64,000 nucleotides of DNA from positions 62,001 to 126,000 of the forward strand of contig ONKD01000008.1 of assembly GCA_900318345.1 (NCBI GenBank), given 5' to 3'. This stretch comes from an uncultured Prevotellaceae bacterium. GTDB lineage: Bacteria > Bacteroidota > Bacteroidia > Bacteroidales > Muribaculaceae. The notes below the pieces were generated by a model, which worked only from the letters and a program-made list of their open reading frames with translations, made no database searches and had not been told where the DNA came from. Shown here in pieces: positions 1-7,577 of this stretch. The position numbers and the translations under genes are program-made. Position 1 is the first letter of the stretch. Each line of letters begins with the position of its first letter.

Positions 1-1044
1 TACATGATCACGATGGTGACCGAGGGGCGTCGCCAGCTATTCGGACAGGTCGTGGGTAGGAGCGATGCTCCCAAAGGTAGTCCTGACATGCCCCGTGTTG
101 TCCTATCTGAGTTGGGGCGGCGGGTTGCTGATGAGTGGCATGCTACCTCATTGCACCATCCTGAAATAGAGGTGATTGCCCTACAGATGATGCCCGACCA
201 CCTCCACGGCATTCTCTTTGTGAAAAAAAAGATTGAGAAGCCGCTTGGAATTGCACTAAGAGGCTTCAAGCAGAGCTGCAACCGCCACTACCGCGAGTTG
301 GTGCTGGGGCAAGCGTCTGCCTCGTCTGTCCCGTATGTTGCGTTGGCAACGCAACAAACAGAACCATCGACGCAACAAACAGAACCATCGACGCAACAAA
401 CAGAACCACAGACGCGGCAAACAGAACCATCGACGCAACAAACAAGGCCTAAAAAGGACAGAAGGGGAGAGGACCGCTCCCACGGGCTGCTGTTTTCCCG
501 CGGCTATAACGACAAACTTCTGCTACGCTCGGGCCAACTGGAAATCTGGAAACGCTATTTGGCAGACAACCCTCGCCGTCTTCTCATGAAACGAGAGCAC
601 CCTGACCTGTTCCGTGTCCAACGCAACCTAGAGGTTGCCGGCATAACCTTCTCGGCTATAGGCAACCGCTTCTTGCTAGACCGTCCTGTACTACTGCAAG
701 TGCAATGCTCTCGTCGTCTTACCGAAACGGAAATTGAAACAAAAATCAAAGAGTACCTTACCGCAGCTAGGCAGGGTGCGGTACTGGTTTCGCCCGCCAT
801 TTCACCAGGCGAGAAAAAGGTTATGCGAGCCGCATTTGATGAGGGGCTGCCACTGGTTTACTTGCAGGAGAATGGCTTTACCGATCTTGCGAAGCCAGCA
901 GGCTCCCGCATGGAAGCCTGTGCACGGGGGCAACTGCTCATTCTTGCGCCCTGGAATCATCACAACGAACAAGCGACCATCAGCCGGGACCAATGTCTCA
1001 AACTCAACGAACTTGCCCACCTCGTTTGTACGGGCAACAACTAA
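1..1044 (+). CDS. RAYT/IS200-like HUH transposase with DprA/SLOG-like C-terminal domain (5' partial)
   Basis: The reading frame is already open at base 1. The first visible ATG is at 4, but the N-terminal residues (ITMVTEGRRQLFG) look like the middle of the first beta strand of the Y1 transposase fold, so the true start is probably upstream. The HUH motif is H-L-H in MPDHLHGILFV (residues 66-68). Candidate catalytic tyrosines lie in CNRHYRE (Y96) and in GYNDKLLLRSG. RYLADNPRRLLM matches the YixxNP block of REP-associated tyrosine transposases. A repeated TQQTEPS linker separates these parts. From about residue 200 the protein has a further Rossmann-like region (LVSPAISPGEKKVMRAAF, then LLILAPW) that recalls DprA/SLOG domains. 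Such enzymes cut single-stranded DNA at hairpins. No flanking ends of an insertion sequence are visible, so it may be a domesticated single-copy enzyme. Confidence 0.75.
   Translation, partial: YMITMVTEGRRQLFGQVVGRSDAPKGSPDMPRVVLSELGRRVADEWHATSLHHPEIEVIALQMMPDHLHGILFVKKKIEKPLGIALRGFKQSCNRHYRELVLGQASASSVPYVALATQQTEPSTQQTEPSTQQTEPQTRQTEPSTQQTRPKKDRRGEDRSHGLLFSRGYNDKLLLRSGQLEIWKRYLADNPRRLLMKREHPDLFRVQRNLEVAGITFSAIGNRFLLDRPVLLQVQCSRRLTETEIETKIKEYLTAARQGAVLVSPAISPGEKKVMRAAFDEGLPLVYLQENGFTDLAKPAGSRMEACARGQLLILAPWNHHNEQATISRDQCLKLNELAHLVCTGNN
349..451 (+). repeat. 21-bp in-frame tandem repeat, five units
   Basis: Five consecutive 21-base units begin with ACGCAACAAACAGAACC or a close variant. Units start at 349, 370, 391, 412 and 433; the last is incomplete. 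Each encodes TQQTEPS or TRQTEPS and keeps the frame of the transposase-like gene, lengthening the linker between its HUH part and the rest. Units 1 and 2 are identical, so copy number may vary. Confidence 0.9.
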
Positions 1045-1050
1045 GGTCTA

Positions 1051-1758
1051 CTAGTTGTTGCGGAGGATGTTGATGAGGTCGGCGACGCCTTGGGTGGCGG
1101 GCTTTGGGATGACGGTCACCCAGTTGGGGACGGCGGCTGGCTTGGGGTCGATGTAGTAGATGGGCACCCCACGCTTGACATACTGGATGAGCGCTGCGGC
1201 GGGATAGACGACCAGCGAGGTGCCGATGACGACAAAGATGTCCGCGTCATGGGCGAGCTGGGCGGCGGCTTCCATATTGGGCACGGCCTCGCCAAAGAAC
1301 ACGATGTGGGGACGCACGGGGTCGCCATAGGGGTCGCGCGTGTCCACACTGGTCTCAATGCCCTTGTCGGTCAACTGGTCGCAAGGCAGAGTGTACTCGC
1401 GCTCCTCTCGACGCAGCGAACGCACCTTCATCAACTCGCCGTGCAGGTGCAGCACGTTGGTGCTGCCGGCGCGCTCGTGCAGGTCATCGACATTCTGGGT
1501 GATGACCCTCACGTCAAAGTCCTTCTCCAGCTCAACAAGTCCCAAATGGGCGGCATTGGGGCTGGCGTCTAACAGCTTCTTGCGCAGCATGTTGTAGAAG
1601 TTATGAATCAGAGCAGGGTCGCGCAGAAAGCCCTCGTGGCTTGCCACGTCCATCACGGGATAATTTTCCCACAATCCATCGGCATCGCGGAAGGTCTTGA
1701 TGCCGCTCTCGGCGCTGATGCCGGCGCCTGTCGAGATCACTAATTTCTTCTTGCTCAT
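1051..1758 (-). CDS. Sirtuin (NAD-dependent protein deacylase, CobB-like)
   Basis: A 235-residue Sir2-family enzyme, expected to remove acyl groups from protein lysines using NAD in the cytoplasm. The Rossmann NAD site is TGAGISAESG followed by KTFRDADGLWE. The NAD-ribose motif is QNVDDLHERAG, and HLHGEL holds the catalytic histidine. VIGTSLVVYPAA is the later NAD-contacting loop. The start at 1758 (MSKKKLVIS) is preferred over an upstream ATG at 1833 because a promoter box lies at 1796-1803; an ATG at 1764 is also possible. The four zinc-binding cysteines of classical sirtuins are absent: there is one cysteine in the whole protein. FYNMLRKKL sits where CobB has its acyl-specificity Y-x-x-R, but the arginine is one place later, so substrate preference cannot be assigned. 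Confidence 0.9.
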   Translation of the reverse strand: MSKKKLVISTGAGISAESGIKTFRDADGLWENYPVMDVASHEGFLRDPALIHNFYNMLRKKLLDASPNAAHLGLVELEKDFDVRVITQNVDDLHERAGSTNVLHLHGELMKVRSLRREEREYTLPCDQLTDKGIETSVDTRDPYGDPVRPHIVFFGEAVPNMEAAAQLAHDADIFVVIGTSLVVYPAAALIQYVKRGVPIYYIDPKPAAVPNWVTVIPKPATQGVADLINILRNN

Positions 1759-1795
1759 AGTCATTGTCGTTTGGAAAATTGATAGAATGTGAAAG

Positions 1796-1803
1796 CAAAA
1801 ATA
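1796..1803 (-). promoter_or_regulatory. -7 promoter box of the sirtuin gene
   Basis: CAAAAATA on the plus strand reads TATTTTTG on the minus strand, matching the Bacteroidetes TAnnTTTG box. It lies 37 bases before the chosen sirtuin start and back to back with the FKBP promoter at 1847. Confidence 0.6.
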
Positions 1804-1846
1804 GTAAAATTTTCCCAAAAACATACACCCCAATCACATAAATCAC

Positions 1847-1854
1847 TATCTTTG
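1847..1854 (+). promoter_or_regulatory. -7 promoter box of the FKBP gene cluster
   Basis: TATCTTTG matches TAnnTTTG exactly and lies 32 bases before the first FKBP start codon. No convincing -33 TTTG is seen. Confidence 0.65.
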
Positions 1855-1886
1855 CACCGTTTTTTACAAAAAAGAAAGAATATTCA

Positions 1887-2474
1887 ATGGATAAACTGAG
1901 TTATGCATTAGGCTTGAGCATGGGTGGAAATCTCATTGGCTCAGGAATCAGTAAACTGGAAATCAACGACTTTGCCGATGGCTTGAGGGCCATCTATGAG
2001 AAAGCCGAGCAAAAAATGACCTTTGACGAGGCCAAGCAAATCGTCACCGACTTTTTCACCGACTTACAGAATCAGATGGCTGGCGATAACGAGCGCCTGG
2101 GCCGCGAGTATCTGGAGAAGAACAAGAGCGCTGAGGGCGTCAAGGTGACTGCCAGCGGCTTGCAGTATCAGGTTGTGAAAGAGGGTGATGGCGCACAGCC
2201 TGGTCCCAACGATGTTGTGACCGTTCACTACACCGGCCGCCTGATTGACGGTACCGTGTTTGACAGCAGCGTTGAGCGCGGCGAGCCCGCCACCTTTGCT
2301 GTGGGTCAGGTGATTCCCGGTTGGGTCGAGGGTTTGCAGCTCATGCGCGAGGGTGCGGCCTACAGGTTGTTCATCCCCAGCGAGCTGGCCTATGGTCCTC
2401 ACGGCACTGGTCCCATCCAGCCCAACTCCACGCTCATCTTTGACGTGCAGCTCATCAAGGTAGAGAAGAAGTAA
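1887..2474 (+). CDS. FKBP-type peptidyl-prolyl cis-trans isomerase, apparently cytoplasmic
   Basis: A 195-residue protein that should catalyse cis-trans isomerisation of prolyl bonds. The N-terminal 75 residues form the helical FkpA/Mip-type dimerisation region (MDKLSYALGLSMGGNLI, then an amphipathic helix). The C-terminal 110 residues are an FKBP domain with VHYTGRLIDGTVFDSS, VIPGWVEGLQLM and IPSELAYG, which carry the usual active-site aromatic and acidic residues. No signal peptide is visible, unlike the two genes that follow. It is first of three consecutive FKBP genes with gaps of 46 and 51 bases. Its FKBP domain is nearly identical over short DNA stretches to that of the second gene. Confidence 0.93.
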   Translation: MDKLSYALGLSMGGNLIGSGISKLEINDFADGLRAIYEKAEQKMTFDEAKQIVTDFFTDLQNQMAGDNERLGREYLEKNKSAEGVKVTASGLQYQVVKEGDGAQPGPNDVVTVHYTGRLIDGTVFDSSVERGEPATFAVGQVIPGWVEGLQLMREGAAYRLFIPSELAYGPHGTGPIQPNSTLIFDVQLIKVEKK

Positions 2475-2520
2475 TCATTTTATTCAATTCCAACTATAAA
2501 CACGTTTTTTTATTGACACA

Positions 2521-3045
2521 ATGAAAAAGGTATTGGTAATCGCTATGGCAGCCTTGTCCATCATGGGCATGACCAGCTGCAGTGGCAACAGCACCTCGAG
2601 CGAGGAGACCACCGATATGGTCACCAGCGCCGACAGCGTTGAGATTAAGGACAATTTGACCTTGGGTCGCGAATTCCTGGCCGAGAACGCCAAGAACGAC
2701 AGCGTTGTCCAAACCGAGAGCGGCCTGCAATACATGGTATTGAAAGAGGGCACAGGCATTAAGCCCGCTGCCACCGACACGGTTACGGTTCACTATACCG
2801 GCAAGCTGCTTGACGGCACGGTGTTTGACAGCAGCGTTGAGCGCGGCGAGCCCGCCTCATTCCCTCTGGACAAGGTGATTCCCGGTTGGACCGAGGGCTT
2901 GCAGCTCATGAGCGAGGGTTCGCAGTACAGGCTGTTCATCCCCAGCGAGCTGGCCTATGGCTCTAAGGGCGCTGGCGACAAGATTCTGCCTAACGCTACG
3001 CTCATCTTTGACGTGTGGCTCATCAAGGTAGATAAGCAGAAGTAA
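2521..3045 (+). CDS. FKBP-type peptidyl-prolyl isomerase, lipoprotein
   Basis: A 174-residue protein with a lipoprotein signal ending MGMTSC; the lipidated cysteine would be residue 20. It is followed by a Ser/Glu/Asp-rich stretch (SGNSTSSEETTD) of the kind that sends Bacteroidetes lipoproteins across the outer membrane. The FKBP domain (about residues 65-172) has VHYTGKLLDGTVFDSS, VIPGWTEGLQLM and IPSELAYGSKG. It lacks the helical dimerisation region of its neighbours. Role inferred: envelope protein folding. It lies in a probable operon with the FKBP genes on both sides. Confidence 0.92.
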   Translation: MKKVLVIAMAALSIMGMTSCSGNSTSSEETTDMVTSADSVEIKDNLTLGREFLAENAKNDSVVQTESGLQYMVLKEGTGIKPAATDTVTVHYTGKLLDGTVFDSSVERGEPASFPLDKVIPGWTEGLQLMSEGSQYRLFIPSELAYGSKGAGDKILPNATLIFDVWLIKVDKQK

Positions 3046-3096
3046 ATCAATTTTTAAATAACATTCAATTCAAAAAAAAATTTCAGTTTTATTATT

Positions 3097-3972
3097 ATGA
3101 AGAAGATTTTAGCATTTGCAATGGCAGGTATGCTCACGATGGGTTTCGTGGGTTGCAACAGCAAGACTGGTGGCACTAGCGACGCTATGGATTCGCTCAG
3201 TATCGCTTTTGGTGACCTCTATGGTGCCGGTATGGGCCAGCAGTTACGCAGCATGGACTCTACCATCAACATGGAGCAGGCCCTCAAGGGTATGGAGTAC
3301 ATCGCCAACGCTGACACCAGCAAGGCATTCATGCAGGGCCTCCAGATGGGTATGCAGATCGCTCAGCTCTATGCTGGCATCGAGCAGCAGTGCGGTATGC
3401 CCATCAACAAGAGCTTGTTCATGCAGCACCTGCGTGAAGGTCTGACCAAGCCCACCCCCATGGGTCAGGAAGACATGATGGCTCTCCAGAGCAAGATTGA
3501 GCCCCTGCTCAACAGGGCTATGGAACAGTCACCCAAGGCTATCGTCAACAAGAAGGCTGGCAAGGAGTACATGGCTAAGCTGAAAAGCAACAAGGACTAC
3601 ACCTTTACCAAGAGCGGTATCGCCTACAAGGTGATCGCAGCTGGTGAGGGTAAGAACTTCAGCGACAGCGACGTTGTGAAGGTGAACTACGTTGGCCGTC
3701 ACTTGAACGACAGCGTATTTGACAAGAGCGGCGATCAGCCCGTTCCCTTCAACCTGAAGCAAGTCATCCCCGGCTTCGCCGAGATGATCCAGCTCATGAA
3801 GCCCGGTAGCAAGGTAACCGTTGTTATCCCCGGTGAGCTCGCTTATGGTCCCCAGGGTAACCGCGGCATCGAGCCCAACGAGACTCTGATTTTTGACATC
3901 GAGACCGTTGGTGTACAGGATCCCAGCGAGCAGCCCGCTCGTCCCCAGATGCCCCGTCCCAATATGAAGTAA
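3097..3972 (+). CDS. FKBP-type peptidyl-prolyl isomerase with N-terminal helical domain, lipoprotein
   Basis: A 291-residue protein with a lipoprotein signal ending in MGFVGC. Residues about 30-160 are helical and match the FkpA N-terminal dimerisation type (DSLSIAFGDLYGAGMGQQL; a Met/Gln-rich middle). The FKBP domain (about 165-275) keeps VNYVGRHLNDSVFDKSGD, VIPGFAEMIQLMKPG and IPGELAYGPQG. It ends in a Pro/Arg-rich tail (QPARPQMPRPNMK). Probably a periplasmic or surface chaperone. It is the last gene of the cluster and is followed by a strong terminator at 3994. Confidence 0.92.
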   Translation: MKKILAFAMAGMLTMGFVGCNSKTGGTSDAMDSLSIAFGDLYGAGMGQQLRSMDSTINMEQALKGMEYIANADTSKAFMQGLQMGMQIAQLYAGIEQQCGMPINKSLFMQHLREGLTKPTPMGQEDMMALQSKIEPLLNRAMEQSPKAIVNKKAGKEYMAKLKSNKDYTFTKSGIAYKVIAAGEGKNFSDSDVVKVNYVGRHLNDSVFDKSGDQPVPFNLKQVIPGFAEMIQLMKPGSKVTVVIPGELAYGPQGNRGIEPNETLIFDIETVGVQDPSEQPARPQMPRPNMK

Positions 3973-3993
3973 GACATAACAGCCCAACACAAG

Positions 3994-4030
3994 AGCCGCC
4001 CGAGCCATCATTTGGCCCGGGCGGCTTTTT
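3994..4030 (+). terminator. Rho-independent terminator after the FKBP cluster
   Basis: AGCCGCCCG (3994-4002) pairs perfectly with CGGGCGGCT (4018-4026). The 15-base spacer between the arms contains a CC/GG pair that could extend the stem, and five T follow the stem directly. Confidence 0.9.
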
Positions 4031-4073
4031 ATCGTCTAAAATTACAGGAAAAGAACCGTCCCTTTGATGTGAT

Positions 4074-4766
4074 TTATAGCCATAGGGTGAAGTCCTCGCG
4101 CTGGAGCTTGGGGCTGGGGTTGAGGATAGCGGTTTTGCCGTTGGTGTAGGTCTGGCCCGTTGTCATGTGGCTACAGCACGAGTCAAACAGGCGCCACATC
4201 GCCTCGTCATGGTTCAGGCGGCGCAGCACGAGTACCGTTTCCGCGTCAAGCAGTCGATGCAGCAGTGCCTCGTCAATGGGGACGTTGACCAGCGCCAAGC
4301 TGGTTCCATCGGCCTGCAGGAAGTCGTCCACTGCCACTCGAGCGTCGTCATAGCAGTCCACGCGCTCCAGTTGTGATTGCAGCACCTTGACGGCAAGGGC
4401 TTTTTGCTCGATTTGCGGGTCAAACAGGTAAAGGCGGCTCTCGCGGCTCACCGCGAGCATGGAGACGCTCTCCACGCCCGTTGCGGCTCCCGCCTGCAGG
4501 ATGCGGCGCGGGTTGAAGAAGTTGGTCACGCGGAACAGTAACCTCGCATCACGCTCGCCCAGCAAGTCCAAGTCATGGCGCTGGCGGCGCGTGGTGTTTG
4601 CCTTGATGGTATTGACCAGTTGACCGATGCCGCTATAGGCATAGTAAGGCTTGGGCTGGCGCAACACCGTCCTCACAAAGTTGAATGCGAACGGCGAATG
4701 GATGCCAAAGCCGCCACTGCGGTGGTGGCGGCTCCAGGCGGTAAGGTATCTTTTCCAGGTTCTCAA
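4074..4766 (-). CDS. Class I SAM-dependent methyltransferase-like protein
   Basis: A 230-residue protein of a family common in Bacteroidales, recognised by the N-terminal GGFGIHSPFAFNFV block and YYAY further on. The middle resembles a Rossmann methyltransferase: ILQAGAATGVESVSMLAV in the place of the glycine-rich SAM motif, then LYLFDP with an acidic residue ending beta 2. The GxGxG pattern is degenerate and no substrate can be named. Its start lies 2 bases after the stop of the upstream yfhO-family gene, so the two are probably co-transcribed. Activity is inferred from fold resemblance only. Confidence 0.6.
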   Translation of the reverse strand: MRTWKRYLTAWSRHHRSGGFGIHSPFAFNFVRTVLRQPKPYYAYSGIGQLVNTIKANTTRRQRHDLDLLGERDARLLFRVTNFFNPRRILQAGAATGVESVSMLAVSRESRLYLFDPQIEQKALAVKVLQSQLERVDCYDDARVAVDDFLQADGTSLALVNVPIDEALLHRLLDAETVLVLRRLNHDEAMWRLFDSCCSHMTTGQTYTNGKTAILNPSPKLQREDFTLWL

Positions 4767-4768
4767 GT

Positions 4769-7303
4769 TTATTGGCCCTGATCGATGGTCTTGCTTGCTT
4801 TCTTGAAGAACTTGTCGCCAAACAGGGCGTAGTTCAACGCCAGCAGCAGCAACAGGTAGATGATAACCACGGCGATGGTGGCACAGGTCTGGGTCTTGTT
4901 GACCTCGTCGGGAGCATACTTGAAGTCAATCTCATGGTCTCCGGCGGGCAGTTGCAGGGCGCGAAGCACATAGTTCACGCGGCCCATCTCGACGGGCTTG
5001 CCATCGACGGTGACCTTCCATCCCCAGGGGAAATACACCTCGCTGAAGACGGACAGGCCGCCATTGGCGCTATGGCTCTTGTATGTCAGATGGTTGGGGG
5101 CGTAGCTGGTCTCGTATATGGTGTCGCCGGGCTGTGTGGCCTTAGCGTCGCCCAGTTGCTGCTTGAACTTGGCATCGGCCACGGCAGTGGTGGCGGGATT
5201 GAAGTCGTTCAGGAACGCCATCTCCTGGTCGGCGTTGTCGACATAGGTGAGCGTGTCAACAAACCAGGCATTGCCCAGAGCGTCAGGGTTGCGCTGCACC
5301 GATTGGTCATCGACGATGACATAGCGGGTGTTGAGCATGTTGAGCACCTGGATGTTGTTCTTGGCAATCTGGTTGTTGATCAGGTCGTTGTAGCGCGACA
5401 GCTTGGCGGCATGGTATCCGCCCACGGTCTTGTGGAAATAACTGGGCATGGCCTCGCCAAAGTGCTGCACATCCATCACGCGGTAATTCATGTCCTTGTC
5501 CTGCAGGATTTGGGTATCGGCGGGACGCGGGGAGAAGTTCTGCTCGGGCAGGTCATAGTGTGACGTGAAGGAGTCGCTGTCGATGTAGCGCTTGTTGACG
5601 GTGTACATGTCCACCAGTACGATGCCGGCGAGGATGAGTACGGTGGCCAGCTCGTTAAGTTTACCCTTGAGGTAAACGAAGATCACGCCGAAGCCGAGCA
5701 AGAGCACGATCAGGCTGCGCCAAGCGTCACCACTTACCAGCCAGCCACGTACGGCGGCGATGGCGGCATCCACATTGGGATACTGCTGGATTTGACCAGT
5801 AGCGACCAGCTGCTCATGCTCCATGGCTGAGAAGTGGCCGAAGATGTTGGGCACGAGGGCCGTAATCAGGCACATCAGCGCACACGCGCCAAACGACACG
5901 ATCAGCGCCACCTTGTGCTTGCGCCAGCCGTCGGGCTCTTTGAGCAACTCGCGTAGGCCCAGCACCGCCAGGATGGGCATGGCAATCTCGGCGATGACGA
6001 GGATGGATGCTACCGTGCGGAACTTGTTGTACATGGGGAAGTGGTCAATCATCCAGTCGGTGAGCCACATCATGTTGTGACCCCACGAGAGCAGGATGCT
6101 GATGATGGTGACGATGAGCAGCGCCCACTTCACCGGCCCCTTGACGATGAGGCAGCCCAGCAGGAACAGGGCACAGATGAGTGCGCCCACATAGACGGGG
6201 CCGTTGGTCATGGGCTGATCGCCGAAGTATTGCGGGAACTGACTCAGGATCTGGTACTCCTGCTGGCTCATCTTGCCGGTGTTGGCCATTTTCAGAGCCT
6301 TGTCGGTATCGCTCAGCGAGAGCATCGTGTTGTCGCCGTGCTCGGGCTTGATGGTAGCGCCACCCTTCACGTTGGGGATGAGCAGGGTGAACGTCTCGCC
6401 CTTGCCATAGCTCCACTGGGTGATATAGTCCTTGTCCAGGCCACCCTTGGTGGGCTTGGCGTTGGCTGCCTCTTCGCCCGTGGGCGTGAGCTCGCTGTGG
6501 CCGCCACGAATGGTCTCCTGGGTGTATTTATAGGTCAGGAACAGGTTGGGCGAGTTGGCTGCAAGCGCGAGCAGCGCTGCCACGGCCAGGCATGCGGTGG
6601 CGATGCACCAGCGGCCCACCTGCTTCTCGATGATGGCCTTGACCAGATAGGCGATGACCAGTGCCACGATGATGAACATCGAGTAATAGGTCATCTGCAC
6701 GTGGTTGCTGGCCAGCTGCAAGGCGGCAAAGAACGCTGCCACGGCCATACCGCCCAGGTACTTGCCACGGTAGCACCACACGATGCCGGCAAGGGTGGGG
6801 GGAATGTAGGCGAGCACCATGAGCTTCCAGATGTGGCCAGCGCCCATGAGAATGAAAAAGTAGCTCGAGAACGCGTAGCCGATAGCGCCCAGCACGGCAT
6901 AGTACCACTTGACCTTAAAGGATAGCATGAGCAGGAAGAAGCCCAGCATGAGGACGAAAATCCAGCTCACAGGCGTCGGGAAATAAAGGCGGTAGAGCGC
7001 CGAGGCAGGCGTGAGCATCGTCGTGCCCTTGTAGGACGGGGCGATTTGGAACGTGGGCATGCCGCCAAACAGGGCGTCGGTCCACAGTGGCTTCTCGCCG
7101 GTCTGAGCTTCATAGGTGTTGATCTCCTGACTGTTGGCGATACCCTGCATGATGTCGTTCTGCTGCAGCACGTCGCCGTTCATGTCATTGGGATAGAAAT
7201 AAATCCACGAGATGGCAGCAAATACCAGCACTGCAATCGCGAAGTGGATCACGTCGGCCAGCGACAGCGACCCGATCAGTTTCTTCTCTAATTTACTTTT
7301 CAT
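4769..7303 (-). CDS. YfhO family integral membrane protein
   Basis: An 844-residue polytopic membrane protein. The N-terminus has a membrane segment (VIHFAIAVLVFAAISWIYFY) followed by an extracytoplasmic loop. About ten more hydrophobic segments run to residue 600, then comes a soluble region of about 200 residues (FPWGWKVTVDGKPVEMG) and a last membrane helix (IAVVIIYLLLLLALNYALF). This order is typical of the YfhO family, thought to act in glycosyl transfer onto cell-wall or surface polymers; in Bacteroidetes the substrate is unknown. The promoter box at 7342 suggests it heads a two-gene unit with the methyltransferase-like gene. Confidence 0.85.
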   Translation of the reverse strand: MKSKLEKKLIGSLSLADVIHFAIAVLVFAAISWIYFYPNDMNGDVLQQNDIMQGIANSQEINTYEAQTGEKPLWTDALFGGMPTFQIAPSYKGTTMLTPASALYRLYFPTPVSWIFVLMLGFFLLMLSFKVKWYYAVLGAIGYAFSSYFFILMGAGHIWKLMVLAYIPPTLAGIVWCYRGKYLGGMAVAAFFAALQLASNHVQMTYYSMFIIVALVIAYLVKAIIEKQVGRWCIATACLAVAALLALAANSPNLFLTYKYTQETIRGGHSELTPTGEEAANAKPTKGGLDKDYITQWSYGKGETFTLLIPNVKGGATIKPEHGDNTMLSLSDTDKALKMANTGKMSQQEYQILSQFPQYFGDQPMTNGPVYVGALICALFLLGCLIVKGPVKWALLIVTIISILLSWGHNMMWLTDWMIDHFPMYNKFRTVASILVIAEIAMPILAVLGLRELLKEPDGWRKHKVALIVSFGACALMCLITALVPNIFGHFSAMEHEQLVATGQIQQYPNVDAAIAAVRGWLVSGDAWRSLIVLLLGFGVIFVYLKGKLNELATVLILAGIVLVDMYTVNKRYIDSDSFTSHYDLPEQNFSPRPADTQILQDKDMNYRVMDVQHFGEAMPSYFHKTVGGYHAAKLSRYNDLINNQIAKNNIQVLNMLNTRYVIVDDQSVQRNPDALGNAWFVDTLTYVDNADQEMAFLNDFNPATTAVADAKFKQQLGDAKATQPGDTIYETSYAPNHLTYKSHSANGGLSVFSEVYFPWGWKVTVDGKPVEMGRVNYVLRALQLPAGDHEIDFKYAPDEVNKTQTCATIAVVIIYLLLLLALNYALFGDKFFKKASKTIDQGQ

Positions 7304-7341
7304 TATCTAGTAGTTAATTGGTTTTCGGTTGTTACAACCTG

Positions 7342-7349
7342 CAAAGGTA
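7342..7349 (-). promoter_or_regulatory. -7 promoter box of the yfhO-family gene
   Basis: CAAAGGTA on the plus strand is TACCTTTG on the minus strand, 38 bases before the start codon. A second identical box lies at 7418-7425 and could be an upstream promoter. Confidence 0.55.
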
Positions 7350-7466
7350 GTGAAAGCCGAGCGGAAATCAAAATAAATTATGATTTTCCCAAGACGCAGC
7401 CTACTTTCGCCGCAAGGCAAAGGTAATATTTTTTTAGGTAATAGAAAAAACTACTTGGCTTTAGCC

Positions 7467-7549
7467 TTTTTGTCATTGACACACCAACAATGGTAACTCA
7501 CCTGGATTACACAAGGCTTTTGTTGTGTGACCCAGGTGAGAAATGACAA
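7467..7549 (-). terminator. Long hairpin downstream of the BspA-like gene
   Basis: CTCACCTGG (7497-7505) pairs with CCAGGTGAG (7532-7540), extended inside by ACACAA/TTGTGT and outside by TGTCATT (7471-7477) with AATGACA (7543-7549). The structure follows the BspA-like gene on the minus strand. The T-run is weak, so its role as a terminator is probable rather than certain. Confidence 0.55.
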
Positions 7550-7577
7550 TTTTTGACTGATTGTGAGTCTAGCCGTG

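Noticed and set aside
6041-6925. 294-codon open frame antisense to the YfhO-family gene
   Set aside because: It mirrors the codon pattern of the real gene, has no family features and no promoter or start context; the membrane-protein frame on the other strand is clearly real.
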